DNA of 64,000 nt, from NCBI GenBank assembly GCA_944548615.1, contig OX155980.1, positions 4,200,724 to 4,264,723 on the forward strand. Direction: 5' to 3'. The first letter of the stretch is position 1. Every line of letters starts with the position of its first letter. Of this stretch, positions 59,357 through 64,000 are shown one piece after another. The notes beneath the pieces are model-generated. The model saw nothing but the letters and a program-made list of their open reading frames with translations, was not told the DNA's origin and made no database searches. The stretch is from Micropterix aruncella. Taxonomy: Eukaryota > Arthropoda > Insecta > Lepidoptera > Micropterigidae. The position numbers were made by a program, and so were the translations under genes.

Positions 59357-59532
59357 GTGAGGTTGTTACATTCATATGCGACCCCATTAGGGGTAATTTT
59401 GTAGATGAAATCACATCATCACTTATTCTTGCTTATCAGTCTATAGATTCTACGGTTGTGTGAAGATAGGGTTACAATATGGCCTGTTCTCTGCGGGGCA
59501 GTCCTACAATTCAGCCTTGTATCCCGCACTTA

Positions 59533-59775
59533 AGGGGCAAACATATTATCGGGGGCGTCCATTAGTCGCGGCTTATGGACGTGACTGAAAGGTTATCTGT
59601 GTAATGAATTTCTATTAATCCGTGCACAATATCGGACGTCAGTCGCGGACGTGACCTTAAAGCTTCAGACGTCCGATAGAGATCTGGCAAGCCGCGTTCC
59701 AAACGACTGTGCATACTGTTCAGTCGCGTCCATAAGCCGCATCTTACGGACGCGTCCGATAATATGTTTGCCCCT
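59533..59775. mobile_element. 243-bp Harbinger-like MITE with TTA duplication
   Basis: AGGGGCAAACATATTATCGG at the left and its complement at the right; inverted similarity continues ~55 bp (GCGGCTTATGGACGTGACTG). Flanked by TTA at 59530-59532 and 59776-59778, as expected for PIF/Harbinger. The minus frame inside it is an artefact. Confidence 0.75.
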
Positions 59776-59859
59776 TTAGTCCCATTTTTCTCGCATTGAG
59801 AGTTGCCGCCCATTTCGGTTTGCGGTTGGGATTTCGTAAAAAGGCCAGTTAGCGAGTTG

Positions 59860-59950
59860 TGAATTGACCCAATGTATTATTAGAGTGAATCAGCGATTTC
59901 AGATCATCAGCAAATAGGAGACATGATTCCTTCTTTAGCCAGCGTTCAGA
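59860..59950 (-). pseudogene. Small LINE RT fragment with FADD
   Basis: The minus strand reads KESCLLFADDLKSLIHSNN, with the catalytic F/YADD box in the right context (LLFADDLK). Only about 30 codons remain. Confidence 0.55.
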
Positions 59951-60239
59951 CACGGCGATAATCGCACAGATCTTATTTACATGAGCATTAAATAATTATT
60001 TAGATGTAATTGTGCGGTTCGCCAAACCCTGCGAGAAACTAGAATCGTGCGGCGCCCACGCGATTCTACCTGCCCACGCGATTCTACCTGCAAAGTGGGA
60101 TCTTCAGTGTTAGGATTTTTTCAATAAAATTGCTAAGAACCGAGCTTGGCAGGAGTTGGTGGAGATATTTGGAAATAATAATTTTAATAAAACGCGTAGA
60201 ATATACCTAAATATTACTTGCCACATGTGAGCGTGGCAA

Positions 60240-60396
60240 GGTGAACGCTCACATGTGGCAAGACAGCTGTCCTAAACCTACCACAGCCGGTTCGTAAGTC
60301 CGGAATCCACTGCTCACCCCCCAGAAGTGTAAAAATAGTATTATGATGGGCCCGACTCCGGTCGGTGAATTCCATGGCAGCTCCGTTTGTATTTAT
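60240..60396 (+). repeat. Short interspersed repeat E, copy 2 (5'-truncated)
   Basis: Contains the 3' ~155 bp of the unit at 17478-17718, from 'gtgaacgctcacatgtggca' to 'cagctccgtttgtattt'. Confidence 0.75.
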
Positions 60397-60399
60397 ATA

Positions 60400-61830
60400 C
60401 TGAAAACAGAAGATGATATTGATACTGGTGTCGAGGAATTTAATAACATCATACATTTGGCAGCCAGTGCATCCACTTCTAAAATTAGAAATAAAAAGAC
60501 CAGATAAAAGGAATATCCTTAAAACATAATCGAGAAGGTCAGGAAACGGCGTGAATTAAGAAGAATATGGCGCAGAAACAGATATCTTTTTTACAAAACC
60601 AAGTTTAACAGATCTACAAAAGAACTAAAAGACATGGTAAAGAAACATGAGAATCTATGCCTCCAAAGTCACTTGTCTCATCTCATCCCATACAAGGATA
60701 CCAACTATTCACTATGGCGCGCAATCAATAACCTCATTGACCAATAGGCCATATCCCACCACTGAGGCCACAAGATTGGCTAGATCTGACGTCGAAAAAG
60801 CAACAGCATTTGCTGATCACCATGAAACGGTCTTTACACCTCTGTCCTGTTCCGATCCGGATAAGGACAACGAAATAACAATAATCAACTCTTTCCTAGA
60901 AAAATTATCTATAACCGCGATTTGCGCATCTCAAATTCTATGGCTTCGAAGGGGGAGTGAATGGTGGTGCAAGGTGAACGCTCACATGTGGCAAGACAGC
61001 TGTCCTAAGCCTACCACAGCCGGTCGTTAGTCCGGAATCCACTGCTCACCCCCAAGAAGTGTAAAAAAATAGTATCATGATGGGCCCGACTCCGGTCGGT
61101 AAATTCCATGGCAGCTCTGTTTGTATTTTTTTTATTTTTTATTATTTATACCTACAGTCACCTTATCAGCCATGTTTTCCTTTAAAGGAATTTAGCCTCA
61201 AAGAAACAGTAAGAGAAATAAAATCTTTGCCACCCAATAAAGCACACAACCTTCCAAAAAAAGGCATTATGTTCTTGGTGATCCTTTTCAACGCATGTCT
61301 GAAACTCTCCCATTATCCAAGTCAGTGAAAACTCGCTCAGTTAGTCATGATACCTAAACCTGGCAAACAGCCAGAAGAGGTCTCACCCTACAGACCAATT
61401 AGTCTACTTTCTTTGGTTGGAAAACTGTTCGAAAAAGTGATCTTGGACAGAATGCGTTCACACCTGGATACCATTCTTCCGGGCACCAATTTGGATTCAG
61501 GCAAAACCATTGAGCAAGTCCATAGGTTGACAGGATACTATCAGCCATACGCTGGAAAATGAAAAATACTGTTCGGCGGTCTTCCTGGATATAAGTCAGG
61601 CTTTCGACAGGGTCTGGCATGACGGTCTCTTGTATAAGATCAAAAAATGTCTTCCTCACTCCCTCTATTCCATCTTGAATAGCTACTTAGACAAAATATG
61701 CTTTGAAGTTAAACTTAACTACATCACTTCAGATTTGTATGAAATTAAGTCAGGGGTGCCCCAGGGGAATATCTTGGGGCCCGTGCTATATGTGATCTTC
61801 ACTGCCGACATTTATATTAATCCTCGAAAT
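60400..61830 (+). pseudogene. Jockey-like LINE fragment, interrupted and frame-broken
   Basis: The plus strand reads IIEKVRKRRELRRIWRRNRY (about 60525-60585), SDVEKATAFADHHETVFTPL, then repeat E copy 3, then IKSLPPNKAH..PKKG, MIPKPGKQPEEVSPYRPISL (61347-61406), FLDISQAFDRVWHDGLLYKI and IKSGVPQGNILGPVLYVIFT (61743-61800). It stops before the FADD box, where an opposed LINE begins. Several stops and frameshifts. The RISL/VLYVIFTADI style is that of the jockey clade. Confidence 0.8.
60889..61128 (+). repeat. Short interspersed repeat E, copy 3
   Basis: Full 240-bp unit, matching 17478-17718 closely, inserted between the linker and RT of the jockey-like LINE and followed by a T-rich tail. Confidence 0.8.
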
Positions 61831-62089
61831 AAAGTAACTGCTATCAAAGATAATCACCTGCGTTTTGGAAGGATTTAAGAGTAGTCCATATGCTTTGGAC
61901 CACTCGTATATAATTAATAGATCTTCATTTACAGAAGCAATATCTTCCGAACGAAAGTGAGAGTATATTTGGACGTCGTCGTCATAGAGGTTATATTCTG
62001 CTTTAAGAGCCCTATCACATATTTTTTCCAGAAAGGCAAGAAAAGTGGATTTTTGGCGTTCTAATTCCAAGAAATGAAGAGATTTCTAC

Positions 62090-62720
62090 AAACTTTAATT
62101 ACTGAATTACCTGGACCATTTCTTGATGTTGACCATAGCGGCCTTTAATTTTAGATATAACGAATATTATTTACTTATTCAGCCCATTTTCCGAAAGTCG
62201 TTATTCGTGAAACGCTCGGAAGGCAAACTTTGAGCTCCTTAATACAGTAATATCACTACAACGAAAACCGTATACTATTTTTTTTTATGTCCGTCATGTA
62301 TTCTTGATGTACACTACGGCTTTATTTTTTCGTTTTTTGACCACATATCCAAGGTATACATTACTTACAATTACACAAAATTAAAAAAAATCTTCCTGTA
62401 TCATTCTAATTTTCTCAGAAATAAAATAAGATTCTTATATAATACTTATACTATATTAAAGTTCACTCTTTTAGCAATACGACATAATATAAATTATTGT
62501 CATTAGAAAGGAGAAAACACTGCAAAAAACAATTAGAAATTGTGTATATATTTGCTTGCGCAAGAGAAGAGCGCTCAGTGCCGCGGTTTTCTCCCAGGGT
62601 TGAATAGTTATTTATTTATTTATTTATTTATTTATCCTATCTTTTATAGTTACATCCAAAAAAAAAATGCGTTCATTTTTTCAACTTATTTTAAAAGAAT
62701 ACCTACGCTATTTTGTAATA
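62090..62720. other. AT-rich stretch inside the split LINE
   Basis: A (TTTA)n run at 62608-62633; no gene recognised. Confidence 0.4.
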
Positions 62721-62726
62721 GGGCTC

Positions 62727-62977
62727 TTAACCCTTCAGGGGACAAGTTGATGTCCCAAAAAAAATTAGTAAAAATTAGTAAAACAATGAATTATGACAGT
62801 GTCTCACCAAAACATTAATTACTGCCAAACCACTGTTACCCATAATTAAAATAAAACATATTAACATAATAAAACATAATAAAATAAAACAAATTAAATT
62901 ATAATTAAATTAAAACGGGGACGTCACGCTGAATCGTGTTGTGGCCGATATCGGCCAATTGGGGCTCTAGGGGTTAA
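62727..62977 (-). mobile_element. piggyBac-type MITE P, copy c
   Basis: TTAA at 62727-62730 and 62974-62977 with CCC...GGG ends; reversed relative to 30997-31266 ('gtggccgatatcggccaatt' near the right end). Confidence 0.85.
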
Positions 62978-63259
62978 TGGAGTTGGTAACTGAGTTAATG
63001 AATAAAGAAAAGAGGAGTGGGGATAAAACACTACCTTTTGGGACACTAGTGACTTGTGGTAGAAAATTAGAGATCTGATCTCAATACCTCCCATCCGGTA
63101 GCCTCAAAGAGGGACTAACCTGACGCACTGATATTGATTATTCAGAAATGATCTAAACGAGTATATTGCAGGATCGGCAAAGTTACATGATTCTAACCGA
63201 GCAAGGGGAATGTCATAATTGACAGAATTAAACGCGCTGCTGAAGTATAAAAGGACAAG

Positions 63260-63790
63260 AATAAGAAAATACTTTGAAAAAAAAAATATTTTTGTTAAAT
63301 AGGTATTTATTCAATGATTGAAGATTGAAAGAAGAATTCGAAGATTGGTCAAATTAATGTAGATTTTAATTACAAAAGTTATGTTACAATTATGAGGAAT
63401 CCTTAGTGTTTTGATTATTTTGATTCTTTAAATCATATAAATGCCTTAATTTTGATCACTGAAATTTGAAAGCTATCAGATTTTGCATTGGTTAAATTCA
63501 ATACCTTTGATACTTTTGTCCTGCAAATGCATTTTGTTTTATATAACTAAGTATATTATTTATTAATTTACTATTCTTCTTTAGTAATAACTCTTCTCTC
63601 TAAACATGGTTATTGTTAAAATGAGTGATCATATCTTGTTAAATATATAAATGCAGTAAATTATTTTACTTTTAATAATTTTTTATTTCTACAGCAATAT
63701 TGTAATAAGCCATCTGTACAAAAAAATACATGAACATTGCTTCAGCTTTCGAAATTGGTTTTTTCGGTTGGTCTCTTAAAATTATTTCTT
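63260..63790. other. AT-rich non-coding stretch
   Basis: No gene or repeat recognised. Confidence 0.4.
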
Positions 63791-63796
63791 TATTAA

Positions 63797-64000
63797 GCTA
63801 TTGCATAGCATTTATCGCGGGCCTAGGCCAGCACGGCGACCGAATGAAGAAATTTCTTAATGAAAATTAATGATTTTAAACTGATAATTACGTCTAAACG
63901 AGTACTGCTTACGATTCGAAAAAAATATATGTTAAACAAGAACATTTTCCTAATATTCTTAGCTTTGAATATTTTACATTTTGTTTATATTACATAGTGT
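63797..64000 (+). repeat. Dispersed repeat R1, copy 4 (cut by window end)
   Basis: Starts 'gctattgcatagcatttatc' and matches the first ~200 bp of copies 2 and 3. Confidence 0.9.

Larger units (their letters stand above)
61835..63255 (-). pseudogene. Opposed LINE fragment, split by other insertions
   Basis: On the minus strand: FSSAFNSVNYDIPLARLE (63240-63190), SVPKGSVLSPLLFSLFINSV (63050-62990), then non-homologous DNA including a piggyBac-type MITE, then KAEYNLYDDDVQIYSHFRSE and LLLNPSKTQVIIF (62005-61880). The catalytic box is YDDD rather than YADD and GVPQGS has become SVPKGS. Dead copy. Confidence 0.75.

Overview
This is a eukaryotic, AT-rich, extremely transposon-dense window, almost certainly from an insect and most likely a lepidopteran (moth or butterfly). 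The evidence is the many insect-type non-LTR retrotransposons, a tRNA-headed SINE, short TTAGG-type telomeric motifs inside a mobile element, and an acetyl-CoA synthetase exon close to insect versions. There is no prokaryotic gene system, CRISPR array or rRNA. Host-gene content is small: the first coding exon of acetyl-CoA synthetase (26898-27205, minus), a four-exon Tudor-domain gene resembling the N-terminus of TDRD12/Yb (55733-57601, minus), a broken intronless copy of the ribosome-biogenesis WD40 gene UTP4/cirhin (54162-55664, plus), and one unassigned candidate first exon (59258-59356, plus).

Layout. 1-10 kb: a repeat copy cut by the window edge, several foldback MITEs, LINE 3' fragments, and a retroposon (family A) inserted into another repeat (family B) with a perfect 15-bp target duplication. 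10.8-14.7 kb: a hAT-type element with 8-bp duplications that holds a LINE fragment, a (TA)n tract inside that LINE's reverse-transcriptase region, a SINE and another repeat copy. 15-24 kb: an RLE-type retrotransposon tail, a Tc1 relic and many short retroposon copies. 24.6-26.4 kb: a ~400-bp (AT)n tract, then a Harbinger-like element with ~120-bp inverted termini enclosing a palindromic minisatellite and a 470-bp polypyrimidine tract. 26.9-30.1 kb: the acetyl-CoA synthetase exon, then a complete but dead hAT transposon with its 8-bp duplication. 30-38 kb: foldback elements interrupted by a piggyBac-type MITE, a family A copy, an element carrying TTAGG repeats, and a mariner relic. 38-43.7 kb: a young LINE with an uninterrupted 911-codon frame, lying inside the 3' coding end of an older broken LINE. 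44-51 kb: the second GGCGTAACTA hAT copy, another dispersed repeat copy, a weak piggyBac relic and quiet AT-rich DNA. 51.6-53.6 kb: a 119-bp satellite (about 17 units). 54-57.6 kb: UTP4 pseudogene and the Tudor gene, converging. 58-64 kb: MITEs and two opposed LINE fragments, ending in a fourth copy of the repeat that opens the window.

The genes do not form a pathway. What ties the window together is layered transposition: several insertion boundaries are proved by target-site duplications visible in the sequence, so a relative order of insertions can be read. Superfamily calls rest on termini, duplication length and motifs read by eye; no database search was possible.
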